Assembly (NCBI GenBank): GCA_002399735.1
Contig: DHEF01000001.1
Span: 178,934-242,933 of the forward strand
DNA: 64,000 bases
Origin: Chitinophagaceae bacterium UBA4857
GTDB taxonomy: Bacteria; Bacteroidota; Bacteroidia; Chitinophagales; Chitinophagaceae
Direction: 5' to 3'
Part shown: positions 34,197 through 42,870 of the stretch, piece after piece
How the letters are laid out: every line of letters starts with the position of its first letter
Numbering within the stretch: position 1 is the first letter of the stretch
Notes under the pieces: model-generated
The model's input: only the letters and a program-made list of their open reading frames with translations
Databases searched by the model: none
Told to the model about the DNA's origin: nothing
Translations under genes and position numbers: made by a program

Positions 34197-35075
34197 TTAA
34201 ACAAACTTTCTGTTATCGTAATTATAGTTTTCTCTAAACTCTTTTGGGGTGCAGCTTTTACGGCTTTTAAACAAGCGGTTAAAGTTTGATATATTATTAA
34301 ACCCACAGTGGTAGGCAATTTCCGAAACGGAATCGGATGTGTCAATCAACATGCGTGAGGCGTGTCCCAAACGCATTTCCAATAAACTTTCTACAAACGT
34401 AATACCTGTTTTGTTTTTAAAAAAACGGCTGAATGATACCTCTGTCATGTTTACCAGTTTGGCTACTTCGGCAAGGGTAACAATGTCCTGAAAGTGATGA
34501 GACATATACTCCATCACCATCTCTATGCGTTTACTATTGTATGATAATTCTGCATTGCTAAATGTGGCATCAGATAAAGTGGTCATATTTCTGGATATAG
34601 AAAGATCGTGTAATAATGATAGCAACCCCAATACAGAATCGAAACCTTGTGTATGGTTTAAAGCTTTTAAACGAGGTATAATTAGTTTGGTAGTTTCGAT
34701 GGAAAACAAAATACCTCTGGCAGATTGTTCTATCATTTTACGAATAAAACTTAATTGGTTGCGACGTAAAAATTTTTCGTCCAGTAAATCTTTATGAAAT
34801 TGTATGGTTGTTTCTTTAATGTTTTTGCTTTTGCAATTATGCGTTTGCCATACATGAGGCAGGTTAGAGCCTACCAGTACTAATTCTACATTGTCAATAA
34901 TACCTATATGGTCGCCAATTAAACGCTTGGCCCCTTTGGCGTTCATAATAAAGTTAAGCTCTAGTTCTTCATGGCTGTGCAACGGAAAATCGAAGCAATC
35001 TTTTTCACGGGAAAAAATAGTAAAGCAGTCGCTTTTGGTAAGCGGTGTAATTTCCCGCATAATATTATCATACAT
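34197..35075 (-). CDS. AraC family transcriptional regulator
   Basis: A 292-residue regulator with an N-terminal cupin-like sensor domain (FDFPLHSHEELELNFIM) and a C-terminal double helix-turn-helix (about 190-290, EVAKLVNMTEVSFSRFFKNK, then SVSEIAYHCGFNNISNFNRL). It is divergent from the hemicellulose PUL, and its control region shares a direct repeat with that of the SusC gene. It is therefore the likely sugar-responsive activator of the PUL and perhaps of its own gene. A minus-strand box TATCTTCG (35095-35102) may be its -7 element. Confidence 0.92.
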   Translation of the reverse strand: MYDNIMREITPLTKSDCFTIFSREKDCFDFPLHSHEELELNFIMNAKGAKRLIGDHIGIIDNVELVLVGSNLPHVWQTHNCKSKNIKETTIQFHKDLLDEKFLRRNQLSFIRKMIEQSARGILFSIETTKLIIPRLKALNHTQGFDSVLGLLSLLHDLSISRNMTTLSDATFSNAELSYNSKRIEMVMEYMSHHFQDIVTLAEVAKLVNMTEVSFSRFFKNKTGITFVESLLEMRLGHASRMLIDTSDSVSEIAYHCGFNNISNFNRLFKSRKSCTPKEFRENYNYDNRKFV

Positions 35076-35110
35076 ATGGCAAAAGTTATCTGTTCGAAGA
35101 TATTATAAAA

Positions 35111-35125
35111 TGGTTAAAATAGTAT
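35111..35125. promoter_or_regulatory. Candidate AraC operator, araC-proximal
   Basis: TGGTTAAAATAGTAT matches 35231-35245 at 14 of 15 bases. The starts are exactly 120 nt apart. It lies just upstream of the putative araC -7 box. Confidence 0.5.
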
Positions 35126-35208
35126 CATATTTAATTGTAAAACTGTCCTTTATGTACCCGATTGCAAAGCGAGTGTAATAGGCGTTATTTATATGTATGC
35201 TAAAAAAG

Positions 35209-35277
35209 TAGTATTAAAAAATACTATGATTGGATAAAATAGTATTAGTATGTTGCAGGTAAATTAAATTAAATTTG
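35209..35277 (+). promoter_or_regulatory. Control region of the hemicellulose PUL
   Basis: The inverted pair TAGTATT (35209-35215) / AATACTA (35220-35226) is followed by the operator copy TGGATAAAATAGTAT (35231-35245) and the -7 box TAAATTTG (35270-35277). The box is an exact TAnnTTTG match 17 nt before the SusC ATG. The operator would be centred about 46 nt before the transcription start, a usual activator position. Confidence 0.55.
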
Positions 35278-35294
35278 AACAAATTACTTGCTAT

Positions 35295-38200
35295 ATGAGA
35301 CCAAATCCATTGTTACGGATATGGCTGTTTCTTTTATGCCTATCCCTCTCTTCTTTTGTGTTTGCACAGTCTAAAATTGTTACCGGCACTGTGGCCGATG
35401 AAAAGGGTACCACACTCCCCGGTGCCAGTGTTACCGTAAAGGGTACAACAAAAAGTACTACTACAGATGTTGACGGGAAGTTTAGTATTGAGCTGCCGGC
35501 CAACGCATCTACATTGGTTATTACATTTATTGGTATGGAGGCCCAGGAAATTAATGTGGGAAAAAACAATAACATTTCTGTTAAGCTTATTTCTACAGCA
35601 ACGGCTATGTCCGATGTAGTAGTAATTGGTTATGGTACCACCCGCAGATCTAATGTTACTACTGCTATTTCTTCAGTAAAGGCAAAAGATTTAAAAGATA
35701 TGCCGGTTACCGGTATTGACCAGGCCTTACAAGGTAGGGTAGCGGGTGTTTCTATCGCTAATAACAGTGGTACACCAGGTGGTGGTGTGTCAATACATGT
35801 ACGTGGTGTAACATCTATTAACAGTAATGACCCGTTGGTAGTAATTGACGGTGTTTTGTTTCCCAGTAACACAAAATCTACATCGGGCTTTGCAGGTTTA
35901 GGTGGTGCAAACGGGCAAACCGGAAGTAGCGTATTGGCTACTTTAAATCCCGGCGATATTGAGTCTATAGATATTTTGAAAGATGCATCGGCACAAGCCA
36001 TTTACGGTTCACAGGCAGCAAATGGTGTAATACTTATTACCACCAAAAAAGGAAAAGCCGGTGATGGAAAAATTAATTACGATGTTTATTATGGACAGGC
36101 AGAAGTACCTACTCGTTTGGACTTAATGAACTTGCAGGAATTTGCAAAGTACTATAATGAAGTGTCCACTGTTCCCATGGAAGAGTTTCAAAACCCCGAA
36201 ATATTAGGTAAAGGTACCGACTGGCAGGAAGCTATGTTCCGTACCGGACATATACAAAATCATCAGTTAAGTTTTTCAGGTGGAAAAGATAAGACTACTT
36301 ATTATTTATCAGGCAACTATTTTAAACAAACAGGTACATTAAACGGATCCGATTTCACCCGTTATGCAACCCGTTTTAATATGGATCATGAATTAAAAAA
36401 ATGGTTAAAAATTGGTATTAGTTCCAACGTTAGCCGAAGTATACAGAATGTAACCTTGGCAGATGCTGCACCGGGTGCTATATGGGATATGGCTATTTTA
36501 AGTCCATTAACACCTGTTAAAAACCTTGATGGTACATGGGCAGCGGGTAGTAATATTATTTATAACGGCCAACGTCCGGACATAAGTAACCCAATTGCAG
36601 AAAGTCATTTCAGAGGAAATAAAAATACAAGCTCTCAGGTATTTGGTTCTGTATATGCAGATATACTTTTGCCAAAAGGATTTTCTTTCAAAAATGAGTT
36701 TGCTTATTCATTGGGTATGAATAACAATATGGCTTTTCAAAAATCAGGTAGAATTGGTACAAGACCTGAACTGCAAAGTCAATTGTATGATTACAGAGGT
36801 AATAGCTACTATTGGGCATTACGTAACTATTTAAATTATCAAAAATACACAGGTAAGCATGGTATAACAGCAACCTTGGGTCATGAAGCGCAATACTCAT
36901 ACTTTGAAGGGATTGCAGGAAAAAAATTAAAACTGCAAAACAATATTCTTGATTTAAATGCAGGTAGTACTACACCAACCGATTGGGAATTAGGTGGTGG
37001 TAAAGGCCATTGGGCAATGGAATCATATTTTGCAAGAGGTACTTATTCTTACGACAACCGTTATTTTGTTAACCTGAGTTTAAGGGCTGATGGTGCTTCT
37101 AACTTTGGCCCAAACAAAAGATGGGGTTATTTTCCGGGTGGTTCTGTTGCTTGGAACATAACTAACGAAGCCTTTGCACAATCTATTAAGTCTGTAGTTA
37201 ACGATCTTAAAATACGTATTGGTTATGGTGCAGTAGGTAACCAAAACCTACCTGGCGGTGCGCCAAACCCGCCATTTACTGCTAACGTTTTATTCTGGCC
37301 TGGCCCGGTAGGATTTGATACTGCCAGCTATATTACTTCACAAAATCCAAATTTAGGTTGGGAAGCTGTAGTTACAAAAAACCTGGGTATTGATGCATCA
37401 TTCTTTAATAACCGCGTTTCACTGGCTGTTGACTTGTACAAAAAGACAACAACAAATATGTTAATGTTTGGAGTAGGTGGCACAACCATTGGCTTAGGTG
37501 AAAGTTGGGACGATATGAAAGCGCCGGTTGTAAACGTTGGCCAAATGAGCAACACCGGTGTGGATATTACATTGAATGCAACGGTAATTGATAAAAAAGG
37601 ATTCAACTGGCGCAGTACAGTAATTTTCTCTCATTATAAAAACAAACTGGAGAAAATGAACAACTCTACTGCTGGCTTACAGGGTAAAGTATATTATGAT
37701 GGTTATACCATTACTTATACAGAGCCGGGTTATCCGGTTGGTTCATTTTTTGGGTATAAAACAGATGGACTATTTCGGACGCAAGCTGATTTAGACAATA
37801 GCTTACCACAATTTGGATTACCGGTGGCACAAGATAGGGTTTGGTTGGGTGATGTGCGTTACAAAGATATCAGTGGTCCCAATGGTAAGCCGGATGGTAT
37901 TATAGATGCAAGGGATATGACCTACATCGGTAGCCCGTTACCTAAGTTTACATATGGCTTTACCAACAATTTTACTTATCAAAACTTTGATCTGGCTATT
38001 TTTCTTCAAGGAAGTTATGGCGCTAAAATTTTCAATTTCTTAAAGCACAGAACAGAACGCATGGATGTGCCGTTTTTAAACCAATCACGTACTGTATTGG
38101 ATAGATATACTGCTGATAATACCGATGGTAGTTTGCCAAGGTATGTAGGGGGTGTAGATAACAACATTCAAATCTCTGACAGGTATGTTGAAGATGGTTC

Positions 38201-38441
38201 GTATCTGCGTATTCAAAACATAACCTTAGGTTATAGAGTACCGGTTAAGTATTCCAGTAAACTGTTAATGAATAATGTACGTTTTTATCTCTCAATACAA
38301 AACCTGCACACGTTTACCAAGTACACAGGTCTGGATCCTGAAATTGGCTCCTTTAATAACAATTTTCGTTTAACCAATGTAGATGTCGGTCACTATCCAA
38401 ATCCAAGAACATTTACCATAGGTGCAAACATTGAGTTTTAA
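35295..38441 (+). CDS. SusC/RagA-like TonB-dependent receptor of the PUL
   Basis: A 1048-residue outer-membrane receptor for hemicellulose oligosaccharides. The signal peptide (MRPNPLLRIWLFLLCLSLSS, ending VFAQ) is followed by a carboxypeptidase-like domain (VTGTVADEKGTTLPGASVTV). The plug has VDQ-type GIDQALQGRVAGVSIANNSG, VRGVTSINSNDPLVVIDGV and LKDASAQAIYGSQAANGVI. The barrel ends in PRTFTIGANIEF. It is the first gene after the AraC-controlled promoter, followed 27 nt later by SusD. Substrate type is inferred from the downstream mannanase and glucanase genes. Confidence 0.95.
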   Translation: MRPNPLLRIWLFLLCLSLSSFVFAQSKIVTGTVADEKGTTLPGASVTVKGTTKSTTTDVDGKFSIELPANASTLVITFIGMEAQEINVGKNNNISVKLISTATAMSDVVVIGYGTTRRSNVTTAISSVKAKDLKDMPVTGIDQALQGRVAGVSIANNSGTPGGGVSIHVRGVTSINSNDPLVVIDGVLFPSNTKSTSGFAGLGGANGQTGSSVLATLNPGDIESIDILKDASAQAIYGSQAANGVILITTKKGKAGDGKINYDVYYGQAEVPTRLDLMNLQEFAKYYNEVSTVPMEEFQNPEILGKGTDWQEAMFRTGHIQNHQLSFSGGKDKTTYYLSGNYFKQTGTLNGSDFTRYATRFNMDHELKKWLKIGISSNVSRSIQNVTLADAAPGAIWDMAILSPLTPVKNLDGTWAAGSNIIYNGQRPDISNPIAESHFRGNKNTSSQVFGSVYADILLPKGFSFKNEFAYSLGMNNNMAFQKSGRIGTRPELQSQLYDYRGNSYYWALRNYLNYQKYTGKHGITATLGHEAQYSYFEGIAGKKLKLQNNILDLNAGSTTPTDWELGGGKGHWAMESYFARGTYSYDNRYFVNLSLRADGASNFGPNKRWGYFPGGSVAWNITNEAFAQSIKSVVNDLKIRIGYGAVGNQNLPGGAPNPPFTANVLFWPGPVGFDTASYITSQNPNLGWEAVVTKNLGIDASFFNNRVSLAVDLYKKTTTNMLMFGVGGTTIGLGESWDDMKAPVVNVGQMSNTGVDITLNATVIDKKGFNWRSTVIFSHYKNKLEKMNNSTAGLQGKVYYDGYTITYTEPGYPVGSFFGYKTDGLFRTQADLDNSLPQFGLPVAQDRVWLGDVRYKDISGPNGKPDGIIDARDMTYIGSPLPKFTYGFTNNFTYQNFDLAIFLQGSYGAKIFNFLKHRTERMDVPFLNQSRTVLDRYTADNTDGSLPRYVGGVDNNIQISDRYVEDGSYLRIQNITLGYRVPVKYSSKLLMNNVRFYLSIQNLHTFTKYTGLDPEIGSFNNNFRLTNVDVGHYPNPRTFTIGANIEF

Positions 38442-38468
38442 TTTAAACGATTGCTAAAAGAAAAGATT

Positions 38469-40055
38469 ATGAAACCAAGTAAATTAATATACGCTTTATG
38501 CATTCCTGCTGTGATGGCAGTGTCTTGCAAAAAAAGTTTTCTCGACCGTCCTGCTTTAGATGGTACTACATTATCTAACTATTATAACACCGCATCCGAA
38601 GTAAGAGGTCTTACTGCTACATTATATGGCATACCATGGTCGGGTTACGATAACCGTGCGATGGATTGTATTGGCGATGTAATGGCGGGCAACTCTTACA
38701 CAGGCGATGGTAATGCTGATGACGCTCCTTTTAAAAACCTTACCATTACGTCCGGTTCGGCACGTTTGGCCGAAGCATGGAAAGTGTTTTATAAAATTGG
38801 TGGTTGGTCAAGTGAATACATTAAAGCATTAGAACAAAAAAAGGCTACTGGTACGAGTGCTTCATTTATCGATCCTGCTATTGCTGAATGTCACTTTATG
38901 CGAGCTACTGTATATTTTTATATAACACGTATTTGGGGCCACGTTCCTATTGTAACCGACCCTGCCGGTGTTGCGCTTTCTGGTAACTTCAGAATTCCAC
39001 GTTATATTAAAGAAGATGTACTGAAGTTTGTAATTGAAGAGTTGAAAATTGCAGAAAAAGATTTACCTGAATCGGATGTGCCGGGTCGTTTAACTAAATA
39101 CGCTGCCAAAGCAATGATGGCCAAAGTGTATTTGTATATGAAAGATTATGACAATGCACGAGTAAAAGCAAAAGAAGTAATCGATTCAAAAAAATATACT
39201 TTAGTAACCAATTATGGCTCTTTGTTTAACAGTAGTGCTAATAACAATAGCACAGAGTCAATTTTTGCTATACAAAAAAAATTAGCCACTAATCCATGGG
39301 GTACAGGTAGCCAAAAACAAGCCGACCGTGGTCCGGGTAATTTACAAACTACCGAAGCTAGCATGTGGGAATTGTATGTGCCAACCATTAGTATGCGTGA
39401 TGCATACGAGCAAGGAGATTTACGCAAAGGCGGTTCTATCATGACACATGGATGGTCTAACCTGGCATGGAAACCAAAAACAGGTACTGCCGAATATGAT
39501 AATTTTATGGCCAACGGTTATAAGTACGATACCATACAACCTGTTGGCGGCATGGGCGGCCAAAAAAATGAAACCCGTTCTAATATTGCTAAATATGTAG
39601 TTGGCCCGGGGGCATCATATGGTGGCGAACCGGTATTGGGTATGAATACAGGTATTAATACTATGTTATTACGCTATTCAGATGTTTTGTTAGTGTATGC
39701 CGAAGCTATCTTAGCCGGTGCTGCCTCTACCAGCAATGGTGATGCATTAGCAGCCTTTAACGAAGTACGTGACCGTGCAGGCTTACAAGATAAAACCACT
39801 ATTACTGCCGATGATATTTTACACGAACGTCGTGTTGAGTTTGCTTTTGAAGGCGATTATTGGTTTGATATTAAACGCCAGGGTTATGCAAAAGCTAACG
39901 CTATTATACAAGCGCAAAACAGGGGTAATGCCGATTTTGCCAAATTCATCACACCCAATTTTGGTAAAGATGAAGATATGGACCTACCGGTGCCTGCAAC
40001 TGAAGCATTGGCTAATCCTGCTTTATTGGAAGCACCGAAACCTTACAACCCTTAA
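38469..40055 (+). CDS. SusD/RagB-like lipoprotein of the PUL
   Basis: About 528 residues from the ATG at 38469, chosen because it gives a proper lipoprotein signal (MKPSKLIYALCIPAVMAVSC); the frame also allows a start six codons earlier. SusD features are the N-terminal repeat helices (DPAIAECHFMRATVYFYITR, YAAKAMMAKVYLYMKDYDNA) and the C-terminal RVEFAFEGDYWFDIKRQGYA. It sits on the cell surface and binds glycan over the SusC barrel. Confidence 0.94.
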   Translation: MKPSKLIYALCIPAVMAVSCKKSFLDRPALDGTTLSNYYNTASEVRGLTATLYGIPWSGYDNRAMDCIGDVMAGNSYTGDGNADDAPFKNLTITSGSARLAEAWKVFYKIGGWSSEYIKALEQKKATGTSASFIDPAIAECHFMRATVYFYITRIWGHVPIVTDPAGVALSGNFRIPRYIKEDVLKFVIEELKIAEKDLPESDVPGRLTKYAAKAMMAKVYLYMKDYDNARVKAKEVIDSKKYTLVTNYGSLFNSSANNNSTESIFAIQKKLATNPWGTGSQKQADRGPGNLQTTEASMWELYVPTISMRDAYEQGDLRKGGSIMTHGWSNLAWKPKTGTAEYDNFMANGYKYDTIQPVGGMGGQKNETRSNIAKYVVGPGASYGGEPVLGMNTGINTMLLRYSDVLLVYAEAILAGAASTSNGDALAAFNEVRDRAGLQDKTTITADDILHERRVEFAFEGDYWFDIKRQGYAKANAIIQAQNRGNADFAKFITPNFGKDEDMDLPVPATEALANPALLEAPKPYNP

Positions 40056-40093
40056 TTTATTTTAACTGAAATACAACTATTAAATAATAGCGT

Positions 40094-41173
40094 ATGAAAA
40101 AAATATTGTTTGCAACAAAACAACTGGCAGTATACTTGTTAACCGCAAGTATATTACTTACTGCCTGTAAAAAAGATAAAGATGGTACACCCGGATATAA
40201 ATCCGGCGACCTTACTTTTAAAAGTGTTTTTCCTGAAGAAGGTGGTGGCGGCACTATGGTTACTATATCGGGAAATGGCTTTGGCGATATTCGCACCATT
40301 GTATTTGATAAAGGTGATGTGCCTGCCACATTTAATCCCACATTAAATTCTACAGGTAATATTATATTTCGTGTACCCAACGAGGTTAATGGTGGTCCCC
40401 AAAATATAATATTAACCAACGGTGCAGGTAAGACCTTATCAGTTCCATTTAATGCACTGGCTTTTCCGGTGGTTAATACCACAAGTTTATACGACTTTGT
40501 AGCCGGTACAGAAATTACATTAACTGGAAACAACCTTGACGATGTGACTAAGGTTGTACTTAAAGGTACTACTGCAGAGGCAGAAATTTTATCGCAGGAT
40601 AAAACTAGCATAACTATTAAAATGCCAACCACCACTGTTATAAAAGCACCATTAGATTTAACCAATGTAACGGGTACGGTAACCACCACTTTTGTGTATG
40701 CATACAGGCCTTTAAACTTTGTGGTTTTTGATGACGTCTTGGGCCAGGGTACGCATGGCATGGGACAAATACAAAGTTGGTCATGGGGCCTGAATGGTAT
40801 GGGGCCGGATACCGAATTTAAAAAAGAAGGTACCGCCGCATTAAAAGTTGATTACACAGGTGGTGGAGGTTTAAGCTTGTTTTTAGGAACCAATTGGGCC
40901 GGCGAAGTTTTTTCCGACTTATACCCACCGGCATTTATCTCTTTTTGGGTAAGAGCTAAAGGGGAGGATGCAAATATTATTATTCGACCTGATAATCCAT
41001 GGCCTTCCGCAGGGCCTGGTTCGGGAGAACATACATTTACAGCTTTTAAAGATGTATGGACTTATTACAGAATACCCAATTTTATAACCGGCGGATTTGG
41101 AAGGCTCAACTTACAGTTGCAAGGCTCTACAGATAGAACAATTTACTTTGACAATTTTTTAATTATTAAATAA
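40094..41173 (+). CDS. IPT/TIG-domain surface glycan-binding lipoprotein
   Basis: A 359-residue lipoprotein (lipobox SILLTAC). Two IPT/TIG Ig-like domains (about 42-120, VFPEEGGGGTMVTISGNGFG, and about 125-208, FVAGTEITLTGNNLDDVTKV) are followed by a C-terminal beta-sandwich of about 145 residues. The sandwich contains WSWGLNGMGPDTEFKKEGTA and YFDNFLIIK and has the aromatic richness of a carbohydrate-binding module. The position right after SusD is the usual site for a surface glycan-binding protein. No catalytic motif is seen. Confidence 0.85.
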   Translation: MKKILFATKQLAVYLLTASILLTACKKDKDGTPGYKSGDLTFKSVFPEEGGGGTMVTISGNGFGDIRTIVFDKGDVPATFNPTLNSTGNIIFRVPNEVNGGPQNIILTNGAGKTLSVPFNALAFPVVNTTSLYDFVAGTEITLTGNNLDDVTKVVLKGTTAEAEILSQDKTSITIKMPTTTVIKAPLDLTNVTGTVTTTFVYAYRPLNFVVFDDVLGQGTHGMGQIQSWSWGLNGMGPDTEFKKEGTAALKVDYTGGGGLSLFLGTNWAGEVFSDLYPPAFISFWVRAKGEDANIIIRPDNPWPSAGPGSGEHTFTAFKDVWTYYRIPNFITGGFGRLNLQLQGSTDRTIYFDNFLIIK

Positions 41174-41631
41174 GATTAAAGAAATTATTAGCCCAACTGC
41201 AGTTTTCATGGCATCATCGTTGCATCGCACCCTTGTGCACCTGTAACCTTACTCAGCATTGTGCAAGGTGCACCCCGATTCATCGGCGGTACTGCATATC
41301 GTTATTCAGCAGAGAAGTTCATAGTTAATGGTTAATAGTTAATGGTTAATAGTTAATAAACTTACTATTGGCCATTCACTACAGACTTGCAGTCTTCCCA
41401 ACTTCCCTCTGGTGATTAGCGAACGGAACCCTGAACGGAGCGTCGCAACATCAGCTCAATCAGGGAACTGAAGTTGGTAACAAAAGAGTGAAAATCCAAA
41501 TGAAAAGAGCAACAAAAAATATCAGTATCCCAAGCCCCTCCTTTGGAGGTTCCTGAAAAGGAAGGGACGAGGTTCGTGAGAGACTTTTGTCAGGGAACAA
41601 AAGCTGGTAACATAATTATTATTTTTAGTGC
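41174..41631. repeat. Repeat-rich gap inside the PUL
   Basis: This 458-nt gap holds no gene. It contains a divergent reverse R1-like segment (41204-41285), a short tandem array of TTAATGGTTAATAG (41325-41357), a forward R1 core with CTGAACGGAGCGTCGCAAC (41431-41449), the word ATCAGGGAACTGAAGTTGG (41459-41477), repeat R2 (41533-41586) and a second copy of the AGGGAAC...GGTAACA word (41590-41612). It may split the PUL into two transcription units. Confidence 0.65.
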
Positions 41632-42768
41632 ATGAAATTTAGTTATTGTTTTATACTTATTAGTTGGATGTTTGGTAGCGGTTGTGTTATGGCGCAGGCC
41701 GTAAAACCTTCGGCTAAAAATGCAACATTGCAAACCGTAAATCTTTATAAAAACCTGCATGCGTTAAAAGGTAAGGCCGTTATGTTCGGCCATCAGGATG
41801 CGTTGGCTTACGGTGTAAACTGGCGTTATGAAGAAGGACGTAGTGATGTGAAAGAGGTAACCGGCGATTACCCTGCCGTGTATGGTTGGGATATAGGCGG
41901 CATTGAAATGGGTAATGAAAACAACCTGGATGATGTGCCGTTTAAAAAAATGAAAGCCTATATTAAACAGGTGTACGAACGTGGTGGTGTAAATACAATC
42001 AGCTGGCATCCACGTAGTCCTATTGGAGCCGAAAAAGGATCGTGGGACACAACCAAAGGAACCGTAACAGGCATATTGCCCGGCGGTGACAATCATAACT
42101 TGTATAAAGACTGGTTAGATAAAGCGGCAGTATTTTTTAAAAGCCTGAAAGGAAAAGATGGTGAACTGATTCCAATTTTGTTCAGACCATATCATGAGCA
42201 TACGGGTAATTGGTTTTGGTGGTGTAAAAATGTAGCCACCGATGCAGAGTATAAAACACTTTGGCGTTTTACGGTTTACTATTTACAGGATGTAAAAAAA
42301 GTAAATAACCTGTTGTGGGTTTATTCAACCGCAGGCGATGTAAAAACGGAAACAGAATTTTTAGAACGTTATCCTGGCGATGATGTGGTAGATATGTTAG
42401 GGTTTGATGCATACCAGTATGACGACCCTGCAACCAGCAATAATTTTTTGGCAAATGTAGATAACCTGTTAGGCATTGTAAGTAAAATAGCAAATGATAA
42501 AAATAAGCTGCATGCCTTAACAGAAACAGGTTACGAAGCTATACCCTATTCCACTTGGTGGACGAGTGTATTATGGAGAGCTATGGAAAAACATGACGCA
42601 TCGTACGTGTTAGTATGGCGCAACCATGGTTGGCATAAGTGGAGCAATAAAATGCATTACTATGCACCGTATAAAGGCCAGACATCAGAAAAAGATTTTT
42701 TAGATTTTTATAATTTAGATAAAACGTTTTTTCAAAAAGCAGTTAGTGATCAGCGTTTATATAAATAA
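41632..42768 (+). CDS. GH26 endo-beta-1,4-mannanase
   Basis: A 378-residue secreted glycoside hydrolase (signal peptide to about CVMAQ, 22) of family 26, which cuts beta-1,4-mannan or glucomannan chains. The acid/base Glu189 is in RPYHEHTGNWFWW, the nucleophile Glu298 in LTETGYE, and GGVNTISWHPRSP forms the substrate loop. No carbohydrate-binding module is attached. It opens the mannan cassette: symporter, GH130 phosphorylase and 2-epimerase follow. Together they match the pathway described in Bacteroides fragilis, where mannobiose is released, imported, epimerised and phosphorolysed. Confidence 0.94.
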   Translation: MKFSYCFILISWMFGSGCVMAQAVKPSAKNATLQTVNLYKNLHALKGKAVMFGHQDALAYGVNWRYEEGRSDVKEVTGDYPAVYGWDIGGIEMGNENNLDDVPFKKMKAYIKQVYERGGVNTISWHPRSPIGAEKGSWDTTKGTVTGILPGGDNHNLYKDWLDKAAVFFKSLKGKDGELIPILFRPYHEHTGNWFWWCKNVATDAEYKTLWRFTVYYLQDVKKVNNLLWVYSTAGDVKTETEFLERYPGDDVVDMLGFDAYQYDDPATSNNFLANVDNLLGIVSKIANDKNKLHALTETGYEAIPYSTWWTSVLWRAMEKHDASYVLVWRNHGWHKWSNKMHYYAPYKGQTSEKDFLDFYNLDKTFFQKAVSDQRLYK

Positions 42769-42814
42769 GCAGTATGTAAACTCATTTTTCTCATGCAATC
42801 GGAAAAGGAAAAAA

Positions 42815-42842
42815 TGCCTGCCGTTCCCGGCAGGCAACTTTT
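42815..42842 (+). terminator. Hairpin between mannanase and symporter genes
   Basis: TGCCTGCCG (42815-42823) pairs perfectly with CGGCAGGCA (42828-42836) around TTCC, preceded by an A run and followed by AACTTTTC. It looks like an intra-operon terminator or attenuator, and argues that the symporter starts downstream at 42871. Confidence 0.55.
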
Positions 42843-42870
42843 CACTTTCATAAATTTTTTAGGCACTGAT

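Noticed and set aside
40057..40761. 234-codon minus-strand frame opposite the IPT/TIG protein
   Set aside because: It is a shadow frame: the + strand has a clear lipoprotein with domains, while the minus frame has Val/Ser/Thr-rich composition and no motif.
41325..41357. Short tandem array of TTAATGGTTAATAG as a possible CRISPR or iteron
   Set aside because: The units are adjacent without spacers, only two to three copies exist, and no cas or replication gene is near. It is simple repeat DNA.
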